64,000 nt of DNA, from contig NHBW01000002.1 of NCBI GenBank assembly GCA_002172915.1, positions 225,936-289,935 on the forward strand, given 5' to 3'. Source of the DNA: Hyphomonas sp. TMED17. GTDB lineage: Bacteria > Pseudomonadota > Alphaproteobacteria > Caulobacterales > Hyphomonadaceae. The notes beneath the pieces were generated by a model. The model was given only the letters and a program-made list of their open reading frames with translations, had not been told where the DNA came from and searched no databases. The position numbers were made by a program, and so were the translations under genes. Positions 8,873 through 18,622 of this stretch are shown one piece after another. Within the stretch, counting starts at the first letter, position 1; every line of letters starts with the position of its first letter.

Positions 8873-9790
8873 ATGAGTATCCCTTTTGTCCGGGAAATTG
8901 ATTTTGAATATGGCAAGGTTGAGCAGGTATCGCCCCTATTGCGGCGGGTGATTGCTAATAATCCCGGGCCGTTCACTTATATCGGAACCGGTGTCTATAT
9001 TGTTGGTCATGGCGAAGTCGCGGTGATTGATCCGGGTCCGCTGGACGAGGCCCACTTTATGGCGCTGAAATCGGCGCTGGCCGGCGAAACTGTTAAATAT
9101 GTCTTGGTTACCCACGGCCATTCCGACCATTCGCCTTTGGCCCATCCGCTAGCCGAATGGGCCGCTTGTAAAGTCTATGCCAGGGATTCCGGACAACCTA
9201 CGGCGAAAGGCGCGCTTGGTGCCGAGGATCATGTCGGCTTTGAGCCGGACATGAAGTTAAAACATGGTGATGTCCTGTCAGGACCCGGCTGGACGCTTGA
9301 AACGATAGAAACACCCGGCCATACCGCCAGTCATATATGCTTTGCGTTGCGGGAAGAGAATGCGTGTCTGACCGGCGATCATATCATGGGCTGGTCAACG
9401 ACAATTGTTGCCCCACCTGACGGCAATATGACGGATTATTTTAACAGTCTGGACAAGATCGAGGCCCGCAGTTTCGAGACATTGTGGCCGACGCATGGCG
9501 CGCCGGTTCGCGGAACCCAATTTGTTAAAGAATTCGTACAGGCATACCGTCAGCACCGGCAGGACCGCGAAGACGGGATTATGCGGAAGCTCGAAGCAGG
9601 CGCATCCGGCATACCCGAAATTGTCGAGACCCTTTATGTTGGTCTTGAACCACGTCTTGTGCCGGCAGCGTGTCTGTCGGTCCTCGGTCATATGTTCAAA
9701 CTGCTCGATGAGGGGCGGATCTGCTGTGATGCAGACGAGCCCGTCATCCAGAGCAAGTTTCGAATTAATTCGACACCGACGGCCGGCTAG
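8873..9790 (+). CDS. Metallo-beta-lactamase-fold hydrolase (LACTB2/glyoxalase II-like)
   Basis: A 305-residue zinc hydrolase. The metal ligands are visible in order: THGHSDH (His81, His83, Asp85, His86), GHTASH (His150), TGDH (Asp169) and PTHGAP (His208). The C-terminal about 75 residues, with RQHRQDREDGIMRKLEAGASGIPEIV, form the winged-helix extension typical of LACTB2-like proteins. An AGAGAAAGTC stretch precedes the ATG. Its stop overlaps the convergent DUF1499 gene by 4 bases. Likely substrates are thioesters or RNA, as known for relatives; not decidable here. Confidence 0.88.
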   Translation: MSIPFVREIDFEYGKVEQVSPLLRRVIANNPGPFTYIGTGVYIVGHGEVAVIDPGPLDEAHFMALKSALAGETVKYVLVTHGHSDHSPLAHPLAEWAACKVYARDSGQPTAKGALGAEDHVGFEPDMKLKHGDVLSGPGWTLETIETPGHTASHICFALREENACLTGDHIMGWSTTIVAPPDGNMTDYFNSLDKIEARSFETLWPTHGAPVRGTQFVKEFVQAYRQHRQDREDGIMRKLEAGASGIPEIVETLYVGLEPRLVPAACLSVLGHMFKLLDEGRICCDADEPVIQSKFRINSTPTAG

Positions 9791-10689
9791 AATTCCCAGC
9801 GGCCGTCTTGGCGGTCCTGAAGCTCGCTGAGCAGGCCGTAGACCCGTTTGGAATTAGCACCAAGATCTGAAAGGCCAACGCGGCTGACCGATCGAATATC
9901 AAGGCGGGCAGCGCCTTCAATTGGGGTAATCCGGACGCCGATATCATCCTTGAATCCGTACCAGCCCGATATCGCGATTGCTTCAATCTGCAGCGGATGC
10001 CCGGTGTCCTCCGAGACGTCCGGTACCGTGACTAGCTGCCATCCGCGCTGGGATATGATTTCGAGCGTTGCAGCCGCGATCTCATTTGGTGCTTGATCGA
10101 AATAGAGCGGGGCAAGCCTCGGATAAATGGCAGGTTCGCCATTGATCGAGGTCTCGGCTTCCTCCTGAATATCGGATACCAGACGCCCTTCTAAGCCGGG
10201 CCAGCGTCGTGCCGCGCGATCGGCTATGAGCGGTGCGTCGACGACCGGATTGCTGCCACCATTTGCATTCCGTTCAGACATGATCGCGTCACTGAAACGG
10301 ATAGGGTCGCTCCAGTCGGTCTGCACGTCATGTATTGGCGGCACGGAGGTTAGCTGGCTTGCAAATCCCAGAATTCTGAAAAAACACATTGCCGAAATCA
10401 GCGTTGCGGCGAGCGCCACAATAAAGATCTGTTTTCGAGGAAATTTGTACAGTGCGATGCCCTGGGCGGCCAGACTCATTGTGACCGCCGCAACTGCTAG
10501 CGCCCCGCCGCCGGCAAACGTCAGGCCATACAGGCCGGTTCGCCATGACCATAATCCGAATTTTGTACCGATTGCTGCAATCGCGAACCAGATAATTGTA
10601 AATAGCCCGAGGGCTAAGGCACCGAGCGCAAATTTCATGCGCCAGCCTGCATACCAGGCTGTTTTTGTATTGTTCAAAAGTATCTCCAA
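9787..10689 (-). CDS. DUF1499 membrane protein
   Basis: A 300-residue protein with about three membrane segments in the first 110 residues (FALGALALGLFTIIWFAIAA and two more) and a C-terminal DUF1499 domain. The domain marks are IHDVQTDWSDPIRF near residue 120 and the terminal RSVSRVGLSDLGANSKRV. The function of DUF1499 is unknown. It lies 27 bases downstream of the acyl-CoA synthetase gene on the same strand, suggesting co-transcription. A second, soluble DUF1499 protein is encoded at 15388-15798. Confidence 0.8.
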   Translation of the reverse strand: MEILLNNTKTAWYAGWRMKFALGALALGLFTIIWFAIAAIGTKFGLWSWRTGLYGLTFAGGGALAVAAVTMSLAAQGIALYKFPRKQIFIVALAATLISAMCFFRILGFASQLTSVPPIHDVQTDWSDPIRFSDAIMSERNANGGSNPVVDAPLIADRAARRWPGLEGRLVSDIQEEAETSINGEPAIYPRLAPLYFDQAPNEIAAATLEIISQRGWQLVTVPDVSEDTGHPLQIEAIAISGWYGFKDDIGVRITPIEGAARLDIRSVSRVGLSDLGANSKRVYGLLSELQDRQDGRWEF

Positions 10690-10716
10690 AGTCTACATTT
10701 TGGCTGAAGTCATACT

Positions 10717-12342
10717 TCAAGCTGTCGGTAACTTATAATCCTTAAAGTGTTCGCGTAGCGCCAGTTTGTTGATTTTTCCAGTCGCACCTAATGGAATTTC
10801 ATCGATGAACTGGACATCATCCGGTGTCCACCACTTGGCGATTTTGCCATCAAGGGAGGCGAGAATTTCCTCACGGCTCGGGCTTTCCCCTTCGACCGCC
10901 TGAATGATCAGGAGCGGGCGCTCATCCCACTTTGGATGATAAATACCAATCGCTGCGGCATTAGCCACTTTTGGGTGTCCGACTGCAATGTTTTCAATGT
11001 CGATTGAACTGATCCATTCGCCACCCGATTTTATGACATCCTTAGCGCGGTCAGTGATCTGCATTGTGCCGAATTCGTCAATATTGGCGACATCGCCGGT
11101 ATCAAAGAAACCGTTATCGTCGAGGACATTGCCACCATCACCCTTAAAGTAACCGGCTGCGATCGCCGCACCGCGGACTAGTAATTTCCCGGCGGCTTTA
11201 CCATCATTCGGCAGCTCATTATTTTCGTCGTCGACAATTTTGAGCTCGACGCCGAACGGCGGCCGGCCTTGCTTCAATTTTTGTGTCATTCTTGTGTCGA
11301 TGTCGGCGTTCAGCATGTGTGGCGGCAATGAACCGAGTGTGCCGAGTGGCGAGGTTTCGGTCATCCCCCAGGCATGGATCACGTCGACTTCGTAATCCTG
11401 CTCGAATGCGCGCAATATCCGCTCGGGTATGGCCGATCCGCCAATAATCACTTTGCGAAGATGCGGCAGCTTCAGATTATTCTCCTGCAGATAGGTCAAA
11501 AGCATGAGCCAGACAGTCGGAACAGCCGCCGTGATCGTTACTTTTTCGCCGTCAAGCAACTCATATATTGATGCGCCATCCATTTGCGCCCCCGGCATCA
11601 CCATATTGGCGCCCGTGGCCGGACAAGACAGCGCCAGGCCCCATGCATTGGCATGAAACATCGGAACCACCGGCATCACGACGTCCTCGGCCCCCATTCC
11701 CATGGCGTCTTTGCCCATTGTTAAGAAAGTGTGAAGGACGTTTGAGCGATGTGAGTACAGGACACCTTTCGGGTTGCCGGTCGTACCGGACGTATAACAT
11801 AAGCCGCAGGCTGTATTTTCCGGGAAGTCGCCCCATTTGCTTACTGTCGAGCGTCCATCAATCCACAGGTCAAATGCGACCGCCCCGAGATTATTGGCGG
11901 GCATCGTCGCGGCGTCGGCGTAAATAACAAATGTCTTAACTGTTTTGAGCTGGTCTTTGATCTGCTCAACAATAGGCAGGAAGCTGGTATCAAAAATCAT
12001 AACTTTGTCTTCCGCATGGTTGGCGATCCAGGCAATCTGATCGGGGTGCAGGCGTGGATTAATTGTATGCAGCACTGCGCCAATGCCCATTGTGCCATAC
12101 CAGCTGCTCATGTGACGCGCGGAGTTCCAGCCCAGAGTCGCGACGCGGTCGCCGAGACCTACGCCTTCATCAATCAACGCATTCGAGACTTGCTTCGAAA
12201 TATTATAAAGTTCCGAATAGGATGTCCGGACAATTTCACCGCCGACACGCCGGGTTGTGATCTGACGGTCTGGGTGAATACGGTTTGCATGATCCAGAAT
12301 TTTGTCAGTCGTTAACTGCCAATCCTGCATAATTCCTAACAT
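10717..12342 (-). CDS. Acyl-CoA synthetase (AMP-forming fatty-acid--CoA ligase)
   Basis: A 541-residue adenylate-forming enzyme that activates a carboxylic acid to its CoA thioester. Core motifs are present: [16 protein letters not shown] (about 183-198), [35 protein letters not shown] split over A8, and the catalytic lysine motif GATGKINK close to the C-terminus. The overall sequence resembles the medium/long-chain FadD-like group typical of alphaproteobacteria. A GGAGGA box precedes the ATG. It leads a probable operon with the DUF1499 membrane protein. Chain-length preference cannot be read. Confidence 0.92.
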   Translation of the reverse strand: MLGIMQDWQLTTDKILDHANRIHPDRQITTRRVGGEIVRTSYSELYNISKQVSNALIDEGVGLGDRVATLGWNSARHMSSWYGTMGIGAVLHTINPRLHPDQIAWIANHAEDKVMIFDTSFLPIVEQIKDQLKTVKTFVIYADAATMPANNLGAVAFDLWIDGRSTVSKWGDFPENTACGLCYTSGTTGNPKGVLYSHRSNVLHTFLTMGKDAMGMGAEDVVMPVVPMFHANAWGLALSCPATGANMVMPGAQMDGASIYELLDGEKVTITAAVPTVWLMLLTYLQENNLKLPHLRKVIIGGSAIPERILRAFEQDYEVDVIHAWGMTETSPLGTLGSLPPHMLNADIDTRMTQKLKQGRPPFGVELKIVDDENNELPNDGKAAGKLLVRGAAIAAGYFKGDGGNVLDDNGFFDTGDVANIDEFGTMQITDRAKDVIKSGGEWISSIDIENIAVGHPKVANAAAIGIYHPKWDERPLLIIQAVEGESPSREEILASLDGKIAKWWTPDDVQFIDEIPLGATGKINKLALREHFKDYKLPTA

Positions 12343-12608
12343 GAGCGTCCTCCGAATAGTCTTTTATAATTTTGCAACTTTGTTTTTATTATTAAACCGC
12401 CTTTGCCGCGTTTAGGAAGCGCCGAATGGCTTATATAGCTGGCTTTTCATGAAAAAATCTGTCCCCGCCGCGGACGTTCTTTGCTGGGCAAAGCGTGATA
12501 TCGTCGTCAGTTAGGTCACTGATGACATCGCCGCGATATCGCCGGCGCGGTCATTAGCGCAACACAGCCCGCCTCTAAGCCGTGACCGTGCCCCGCCGTC
12601 CAGGCCGC
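12343..12608. other. Intergenic region clpA / acyl-CoA synthetase
   Basis: A 266-base non-coding gap. It contains an imperfect hairpin at 12503-12526 (9-bp arms with one G-T pair, 6-base loop) and an outer repeat of GATATC. This may end the clpA transcript, but no T-run follows. The 40 bases next to the acyl-CoA synthetase start are AT-rich and probably hold its promoter. Confidence 0.4.
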
Positions 12609-14924
12609 TTAAACCTTTTCGATCGTATCCTCATTACGGGGTTTGCGCTGCGGCTTGTCTTCCCGATAGCTGAAGGAAAGCTTATCAGGATGATCTTTTT
12701 CGACACTGATTCTGACCAGTCCACCTTTCGCAAGCTTGCCAAATAAAAGCTCTTCGGCCATCGGCTTCTTGACGTGTTCGGAAATGACCCTTGCAAGCGG
12801 GCGGGCGCCAAAGTCGCTATCAAATCCACGTTTTGCCAGCCAGGCCTTCGCTGCGGAATCCAGTTCGATCGAGACGTTGCGGTCTGACAGCTGTATTTCG
12901 AGCTGCAGGATGAATTTCTCGACGACTTGTTCAATAATTTCCGGTGTGAGGCCGCCAAATGTGATGACAGAATCGAGCCGGTTTCTGAATTCCGGTGTGA
13001 ACAGGCGTTTCAGCGCTTCTTCCTGTTCGTCATCTTTCTTACCCCGACCGAAGCCAATTGCATTTTTCGCGGCATCAGACGCGCCGGCATTCGTGGTCAT
13101 AACCAGAATGACATTCCGGAAGTCGACTTTGCGACCGACGGCGTCAGTGAGCGTGCCATTATCCATGACCTGTAGCAAAACATTGAAAAGATCCGGGTGA
13201 GCCTTTTCAATTTCATCGAGCAGCACAACACAATGCGGGTGCTGCATCACGGCGTCGGTTAGCAAACCACCTTCATCATAGCCGACATATCCCGGCGGGG
13301 CACCGATGAGACGGGATATGGAGTGACGCTCCATATATTCCGACATGTCGAACCGGTGGAGTTCGACGCCCAGTATATTGGCCAATTGCCGTGTCACTTC
13401 GGTTTTCCCGACGCCTGTCGGTCCGGTGAATAAATAGGATCCGATTGGCTTGTTCGGTTCGCGCAGACCAGCGCGCGACAGTTTGATCGCCGACGACAAT
13501 GCAGAGATGGCATCGTCCTGACCAAAAACGACACGTTTAAGATCGACTTCCAGAGATTGAATGCTCTTGGCATCGTCCTTGCTGACCTGTTTGGGGGGAA
13601 TCCGCGCGATTTTCGCAACAATCGCTTCGATCTCTTTCACACCGATCGTTTTGCGTCGCTTCGATACCGGCACAAGCCACTGGGTCGCGCCAGCTTCATC
13701 GATAACGTCGATCGCTTTATCGGGAAGTTTTCGGTCAGTCATGTAACGGGCCGATAATTCGACAGCCGCGCGAATAGCATCATTGGTGTAGCGTAAACCG
13801 TGAAAGTCTTCGAATGTCGCTTTCAGGCCGGTCAGTATTTTGATCGCGTCTTCGGGATTTGGTTCGACAACATCGATTTTTCTGAAGCGCCGCGACAGGG
13901 CCCGGTCTTTTTCGAAATGCTGTTTGTATTCTTTGAAAGTGGTTGAGCCCATACAGCGAACTTCGCCATTCTGTAGCGCCGGTTTTAGCAGGTTTGAGGC
14001 ATCCATAGCCCCGCCGGACGTTGCGCCGGCACCGATAATGGTATGAATTTCGTCGACAAATAGAATACCCTTATCGAGTAGGCCGATTTCTTTCATGACT
14101 GCTTTGAGACGCTCTTCGAAATCGCCACGGTAGCGTGTGCCGGCTAGCAGAGCGCCCATATCCAGTGACCAGATAACCGCATCGTCAAGAACTTCTGGTA
14201 CGTCGCCGTCGACAATCATTTTGGCGAGCCCTTCGGCAATCGCGGTTTTCCCGACGCCGGGATCGCCAACAAGAATAGGATTGTTCTTGGCGCGTCGGCA
14301 CAGGACTTCGATGCATCTCTGGATTTCGAGCTGACGTCCAATCAGCGGGTCGATTTTGCCGGATTTCGCTTTTTCATTGAGGTTGATGCAATAGGTTTCC
14401 AGCGCCTCGATACTTGAGTCCTTGGTGGCCGCTTCAGCAGCTTGTTCAGCCCCCCGTGGCTCCTGGGGTTTATCCATGCCCGGGACTTTCGACACGCCAT
14501 GCGATACGAAATTCACCGCGTCATAGCGCGTCATATCCTGTTCCTGCAGGAAGTAGGCCGCGTGACTCTCGCGTTCCGAGAAGATCGATATCAGAATGTT
14601 GGCGCCAGATACTTCGTCCTGGCCAGAGCTTTCAACATGCAGCACAGCCCGCTGGACGACGCGCTGAAAAGCTGCTGTCGGTTGCACCCGCCCAGTCGGT
14701 GTATCGGTCACCAGTGTCGACAAATCTTCGTCAACGTATTTTTCAAGAGACACTTTCAAGACGGCGACATCGACTTTGCAGGCGACCATCACTTCGACGG
14801 CATCATCATCGTCTGTCAGGGCCAGTAACAAGTGTTCGAGAGTCGCATATTCCTGATTGCGCTCGCCGGCTGCGTTCAATGCGCTTTCGAGGGCGGTCTC
14901 AAGACCAGGTGTCAGGCTTGGCAT
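12609..14924 (-). CDS. clpA: ATP-dependent Clp protease ATP-binding subunit ClpA
   Basis: A 771-residue AAA+ unfoldase that feeds substrates to ClpP. It has the double Clp N-domain (1-145), a first AAA module with Walker A GDPGVGKT (220-227) and Walker B FVDEIH, and a second module with GPTGVGKT (501-508) and LLDEIEKAHP. The ClpP-docking loop is visible as AIGFGRG, followed by the C-terminal D2-small domain. The length matches the family. It starts 12 bases after clpS, the adaptor that redirects ClpA to N-degron substrates, and is co-transcribed with it. Confidence 0.98.
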   Translation of the reverse strand: MPSLTPGLETALESALNAAGERNQEYATLEHLLLALTDDDDAVEVMVACKVDVAVLKVSLEKYVDEDLSTLVTDTPTGRVQPTAAFQRVVQRAVLHVESSGQDEVSGANILISIFSERESHAAYFLQEQDMTRYDAVNFVSHGVSKVPGMDKPQEPRGAEQAAEAATKDSSIEALETYCINLNEKAKSGKIDPLIGRQLEIQRCIEVLCRRAKNNPILVGDPGVGKTAIAEGLAKMIVDGDVPEVLDDAVIWSLDMGALLAGTRYRGDFEERLKAVMKEIGLLDKGILFVDEIHTIIGAGATSGGAMDASNLLKPALQNGEVRCMGSTTFKEYKQHFEKDRALSRRFRKIDVVEPNPEDAIKILTGLKATFEDFHGLRYTNDAIRAAVELSARYMTDRKLPDKAIDVIDEAGATQWLVPVSKRRKTIGVKEIEAIVAKIARIPPKQVSKDDAKSIQSLEVDLKRVVFGQDDAISALSSAIKLSRAGLREPNKPIGSYLFTGPTGVGKTEVTRQLANILGVELHRFDMSEYMERHSISRLIGAPPGYVGYDEGGLLTDAVMQHPHCVVLLDEIEKAHPDLFNVLLQVMDNGTLTDAVGRKVDFRNVILVMTTNAGASDAAKNAIGFGRGKKDDEQEEALKRLFTPEFRNRLDSVITFGGLTPEIIEQVVEKFILQLEIQLSDRNVSIELDSAAKAWLAKRGFDSDFGARPLARVISEHVKKPMAEELLFGKLAKGGLVRISVEKDHPDKLSFSYREDKPQRKPRNEDTIEKV

Positions 14925-14936
14925 GGCTTGTGTCTC

Positions 14937-15305
14937 CTAATCTTCTTTTTCCATAGTACATTGTAGGGGGTGTTCGTTACGCTTTGCGAGATCCATGACT
15001 TGAGCCACTTTCGTCTCGGCTACTTCGTAAGTGTAAACGCCACACACGCCAACGCCCTTCTGGTGAACATGCAGCATGATCCGGGTCGCTTGATCTCGAT
15101 TCTTGTTGAAAAAGCGTTCGAGGATCAGAACGACGAATTCCATCGGCGTGTAATCGTCATTAAGAATCAGCACGCGGTACATGCTCGGCTTCTTGGTCCG
15201 GACATGCGGTTTCGTCGCTAAATTAACGTTGCCATTATCATCTTCACCGTTCCCAAACGGCGATTGTGGCGAGTTAGATCCGGATACGTGCATACTTAAA
15301 ACCAT
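14937..15305 (-). CDS. clpS: ATP-dependent Clp protease adaptor ClpS
   Basis: A 122-residue adaptor that binds N-terminal bulky residues of substrates and docks on the ClpA N-domain. The core motifs are [17 protein letters not shown] and [21 protein letters not shown]; the Asn-Asp pair and the Met form the N-degron pocket in the family. The first about 40 residues are the unstructured N-terminal extension needed for ClpA. A second in-frame ATG at 15293 is an equally possible start. It is the first gene of the clpS-clpA pair. Confidence 0.96.
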   Translation of the reverse strand: MVLSMHVSGSNSPQSPFGNGEDDNGNVNLATKPHVRTKKPSMYRVLILNDDYTPMEFVVLILERFFNKNRDQATRIMLHVHQKGVGVCGVYTYEVAETKVAQVMDLAKRNEHPLQCTMEKED

Positions 15306-15387
15306 CAGTTACTTGGTTAAGAGATAGGTCTCCAAACCGTTTTGTTAAGACTGACGCCGACTTACGGAACGATCAACCCAAAAATAA

Positions 15388-15798
15388 TCAATAATTGACC
15401 AGAAAATTGGTCCATTTGTTAACCCGTTTGGCATTCGCGCCAAAATCATAACGCCCAATTCTCGATGCTGAATAAATGGCGAACGAAGACGTGCCTGACG
15501 AATTGTCTTCGTCAGGTGATGGGAAAATCTCGATGCTGACATCGTCTTTAAAGCGCATGAACGGCGTAACCGCGACAAGTTTGATACGTAGTCCTGTCTC
15601 ATCGACCTGTAGCTCCCGGATGTTTGGCATGCGCGACAGCAGCGCGACTAAACGAGCAGACAGGTCACTGGCGCTTTCGTTGATGCGCGGTGATTCCTGA
15701 TTGAGATGACTGTTCTGGCTGACCCCTGCCGGGGCCTGAAGGAAACTGTTTTTCGGCGAGCCACGCTTGAAAGTGGTAAAATTAATGAAATTTGACAT
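15388..15798 (-). CDS. Soluble DUF1499-domain protein
   Basis: A 136-residue protein without membrane segments whose C-terminal half carries DUF1499 hallmarks: TPFMRFKDDVSIEIFPS and YSASRIGRYDFGANAKRV, directly comparable with RSVSRVGLSDLGANSKRV of the membrane DUF1499 protein 5 kb away. The first 45 residues are polar and rich in Ser and Asn, probably disordered. It lies upstream of clpS on the same strand with an 80-base gap. Function unknown. Confidence 0.7.
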   Translation of the reverse strand: MSNFINFTTFKRGSPKNSFLQAPAGVSQNSHLNQESPRINESASDLSARLVALLSRMPNIRELQVDETGLRIKLVAVTPFMRFKDDVSIEIFPSPDEDNSSGTSSFAIYSASRIGRYDFGANAKRVNKWTNFLVNY

Positions 15799-16087
15799 GG
15801 GACAGAAATTGTTATGGATATGTAAAAATACCAGTCTGAAATGCAGTCTGGAATAGGCTAATTCACTGATTTTAAGCAGGCCGCCATGGTGGCGAATGAT
15901 GGCTTTGTCTGTCAGCTGCCGGAATAAACAAGCTATAACGCCCGAATTATGCTGGCAGACACGTTCAAAAGATAATGCCGTTCTACCAATATAATTGGTC
16001 GGGAAATGATCCCGTCTTGTCGTTATCTGCCGGCATGACTGGGCAGTTGGCAGGTTGCTGGTCTACCTAGAAAATCAGGCAACCGGC

Positions 16088-16969
16088 TTAAAACGATTGG
16101 TCGGTGTCAGCGAGTTGCGGCAAATTGAGCATTTTGATGATATTTCTCAATTCCTGCCGGGCCGCGACATGACTCATAGTGAATGCAATTTTCGACCCGC
16201 TTTCGGTAAGATCGAGAAGTGTCAGCCCCGACGGAAAAAGTTCACGATAGATTACTCTTTCAGAGAGGCCGGGTTCGACTCTGAAGCCGATCCGTGCGCC
16301 GAGATTTTTCAGGGCGGCCCCGACATGGCGTTTGTTTTTAGCTTCGATGTGCGACATCCGGTTGCGGACAATGATCCAGTCGATGGGTTGCCGCACAGTG
16401 CGGGCGCGGTGTTTGCGGCTTTGCCACACCATTTCGGAATAGAAACTTGGCCGCAGGACATCCAGTGTTTCGGGATGAATATCGCCAAGCAAGTCGAAAT
16501 CAACAAAGCTATCATTCATGGGTGTTACCAGCGTATCCGCATGCTGGTGTGCAAGGCGGGATAGAAAAGTATCGCTGCCCGGTGCATCAATAATGATGAT
16601 GTCATTGGTCTTGCCGAGCCGCTTTAAGGCAGATTGCAGGCTGTCGGCGTCCTGTCGCTCGGCATGGTCGAGATCGCGGTCCTCGCTCGCATTAAGCGGC
16701 TTGATATCCGGCATGGCCAGTGTTTTGCCGTTTTTCTGCATCCATCGCGTCCGGTTTTCGAAATATCGCGATAAAGTGCGTTGTCGAATGTCCAGATCAA
16801 TAACGCCGACCCGCAAGCTTAGTTGTATAAGTCCGATGGCGAGATGAACCGAGACGGTTGACTTGCCGGCGCCGCCCTTTTCATTACCGACGACAATTAT
16901 GCGGCTCGTATTATGTGCCGTTTCAGTAGACAGCCGGTCGCCGTGGGTCGTCATTTTGGCATCAGGCAT
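16088..16969 (-). CDS. mipZ: Division-site positioning ATPase MipZ (ParA family)
   Basis: A 293-residue ParA/MinD-type ATPase. The deviant Walker A NEKGGAGKSTVSVHLAIGL lies at 29-47 (lysines 31 and 37), switch I-like GVIDLDIRQRTLSRYFENR follows, and the long C-terminal part (HPETLDVLRPSFYSEMVWQ and IDWIIVRNRMSH) is specific for MipZ rather than chromosomal ParA. MipZ forms a bipolar gradient through ParB at the origins and blocks FtsZ polymerisation away from midcell (known from Caulobacter). It is divergent from panC. The first 22 residues before the first strand are extra and polar. Confidence 0.93.
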   Translation of the reverse strand: MPDAKMTTHGDRLSTETAHNTSRIIVVGNEKGGAGKSTVSVHLAIGLIQLSLRVGVIDLDIRQRTLSRYFENRTRWMQKNGKTLAMPDIKPLNASEDRDLDHAERQDADSLQSALKRLGKTNDIIIIDAPGSDTFLSRLAHQHADTLVTPMNDSFVDFDLLGDIHPETLDVLRPSFYSEMVWQSRKHRARTVRQPIDWIIVRNRMSHIEAKNKRHVGAALKNLGARIGFRVEPGLSERVIYRELFPSGLTLLDLTESGSKIAFTMSHVAARQELRNIIKMLNLPQLADTDQSF

Positions 16970-17451
16970 TTGTCGCGGTGCTTTCTGGCAAGTTCGAAAT
17001 CTTATTATTCCGGATAGGATCTACAGATACAGCCTAGTCATTGCTCAGAAGTAAAAATTCCCGACCGCCACCCCGTTTATTATGCTGCAAATCACAAATA
17101 GCGGCCGGCTCATTCGTGATGCAGGTCGCAACTGGCACAAATTGCCATTGCCGGAGATGCGTGGTTTTGCTTCGCCATTGCCGAGACCGAACGCCGATCA
17201 TTCGGTACTGTGTCGGTCTTCGTGATCGCCATCATGCATCCGGTGTCGGGACCGGAGTGTCGTATTTATGCTTCGCGTATTTGGTTTTAATAAAGATGCG
17301 ACTTGTGATTTCGGGCAGGACCGGTCATACGCTGGCCAGCAGGAAGCAAGCTGCGGACTTTGAGTTGTATCTTGAATAGACAGATGACCGATGACAATGA
17401 CGGGTTTGAGCAGTGTCTGATTTTCAAACTATTTGCCAATGAGCTAACAGC
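16970..17451. other. Intergenic region mipZ / panC
   Basis: A 482-base divergent gap, presumably holding the promoters of both genes. A plus-strand reading frame at 17041-17379 has no recognisable protein features and is not called. No repeat or RNA element is visible. Confidence 0.5.
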
Positions 17452-18327
17452 ATGAATGAAGCCCCTATTATTGTCCGTTCCGTTGAGGAATTGCGGTCAG
17501 TTATCAAGTCGGCGAAAAAGCATGGCAGCCGGATCGGTTTTGTTCCGACCATGGGAGCACTGCACGCCGGCCACCTGGCTTTGTTGGCGCGGGCCAAGCA
17601 AATGTCGGATTTCACTGTGGTCAGCATTTTTGTTAATCCGACCCAGTTTGCGCCGAACGAAGATTTTGATGTCTATCCGCGACATGAAGCGGCAGATATT
17701 ACATGTTTGACGGCAGCCGGTTGTGATGTCGTCTATCTTCCGGATGTCAAAGAAATCTATCCTGCCGGTTCGACCACTAATGTTCGTGTTGAGGGCTTGT
17801 CGGACGTTCTTGATGGTGTCTATCGGCCACATTTTTTCTATGGCGTCACGACGGTTGTCGCCCGTCTGTTTATTCATGTTCAGCCCGATGTCGCCGTATT
17901 CGGCGAAAAGGATTACCAGCAATTGCAGATTATCCGGCGAATGGTCCGTGATCTCAAATTTGATATTGATATCGTCGGGGCGAGCACGCAACGCGAAGCA
18001 GACGGCCTGGCGTTGTCATCGCGTAATGCCTATCTGTCGGCGCAAGACCGGATTTCTGCAAACCGTATGAGTTTTGCGTTGCACCGCGCTGCTTGTCGCA
18101 TTTCGACCGGGGCGAAGGTTTCCGACGCACTGGCCGAAGGCCAGACGATCATTGCGCAATCGGGATTTTCCAAAATTGATTATTTAACGGCGATCGATCC
18201 GGGCACGCTTGAACCTTTGCCGGACGGCCCTGTCGCGGCGGGCTATCGAGGACGTTTACTGGCGGCCGCGTATCTCGGAAATACACGGTTGATCGATAAT
18301 ATTGGCTTCGAACGTTCTGGCAGCTGA
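17452..18327 (+). CDS. panC: Pantothenate synthetase (pantoate--beta-alanine ligase)
   Basis: A 291-residue enzyme joining pantoate and beta-alanine with ATP in the last step to pantothenate, the precursor of CoA. The HIGH-like motif appears as PTMGALHAGHLAL with His38 and His41, followed by SIFVNPTQF, FGEKDYQQLQIIRRMV and the KMSKS-region equivalent ALSSRNAYLS. Length is usual. panB and panD are not adjacent. The stop lies 2 bases from the convergent DUF3297 stop. Confidence 0.97.
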   Translation: MNEAPIIVRSVEELRSVIKSAKKHGSRIGFVPTMGALHAGHLALLARAKQMSDFTVVSIFVNPTQFAPNEDFDVYPRHEAADITCLTAAGCDVVYLPDVKEIYPAGSTTNVRVEGLSDVLDGVYRPHFFYGVTTVVARLFIHVQPDVAVFGEKDYQQLQIIRRMVRDLKFDIDIVGASTQREADGLALSSRNAYLSAQDRISANRMSFALHRAACRISTGAKVSDALAEGQTIIAQSGFSKIDYLTAIDPGTLEPLPDGPVAAGYRGRLLAAAYLGNTRLIDNIGFERSGS

Positions 18328-18329
18328 CC

Positions 18330-18584
18330 CTAGTCGGCGTTTTGCGAAAGATTGAGCCGCCAGACCTTTACCGTTCCTTTTAGTTTCAATGTCAGTGGCC
18401 GGCCCTTGCGGTCGAGTGTTTTTCCGGCTGCAACCCTGATCCAGCCTTCCGATATGCAATATTCTTCTGCATTGGTTTTTTCGGTACCATTCAGGCTGAG
18501 CCCGATGCCATCCTGCAGCAGGGCTTCATTGTAGAATTCGCTATTGGGATCGATGCTCAGCCGATCGGGAAGTGTATCAGACAT
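18330..18584 (-). CDS. DUF3297 family protein
   Basis: An 84-residue protein matching the small DUF3297 family of proteobacteria: LPDRLSIDPNSEFYNEALL at the start, then IGLSLNGTEKTNAEEYCISEGWIRV and a lysine-rich end GRPLTLKLKGTVKVW. No catalytic residues are recognisable and no function is known to me. It lies downstream of cysH on the same strand and could be the last gene of the sulfur operon. Confidence 0.8.
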   Translation of the reverse strand: MSDTLPDRLSIDPNSEFYNEALLQDGIGLSLNGTEKTNAEEYCISEGWIRVAAGKTLDRKGRPLTLKLKGTVKVWRLNLSQNAD

Positions 18585-18622
18585 GACGTCGTTCTACATG
18601 ACTTGATAAGTCAGGCGCAAGC

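Noticed and set aside
16055..16564. 169-codon plus-strand frame over the mipZ 3' half
   Set aside because: Antisense to a well-supported MipZ gene.
17041..17379. 112-codon frame between mipZ and panC
   Set aside because: Irregular composition (Cys- and His-rich) without any domain; probably chance.
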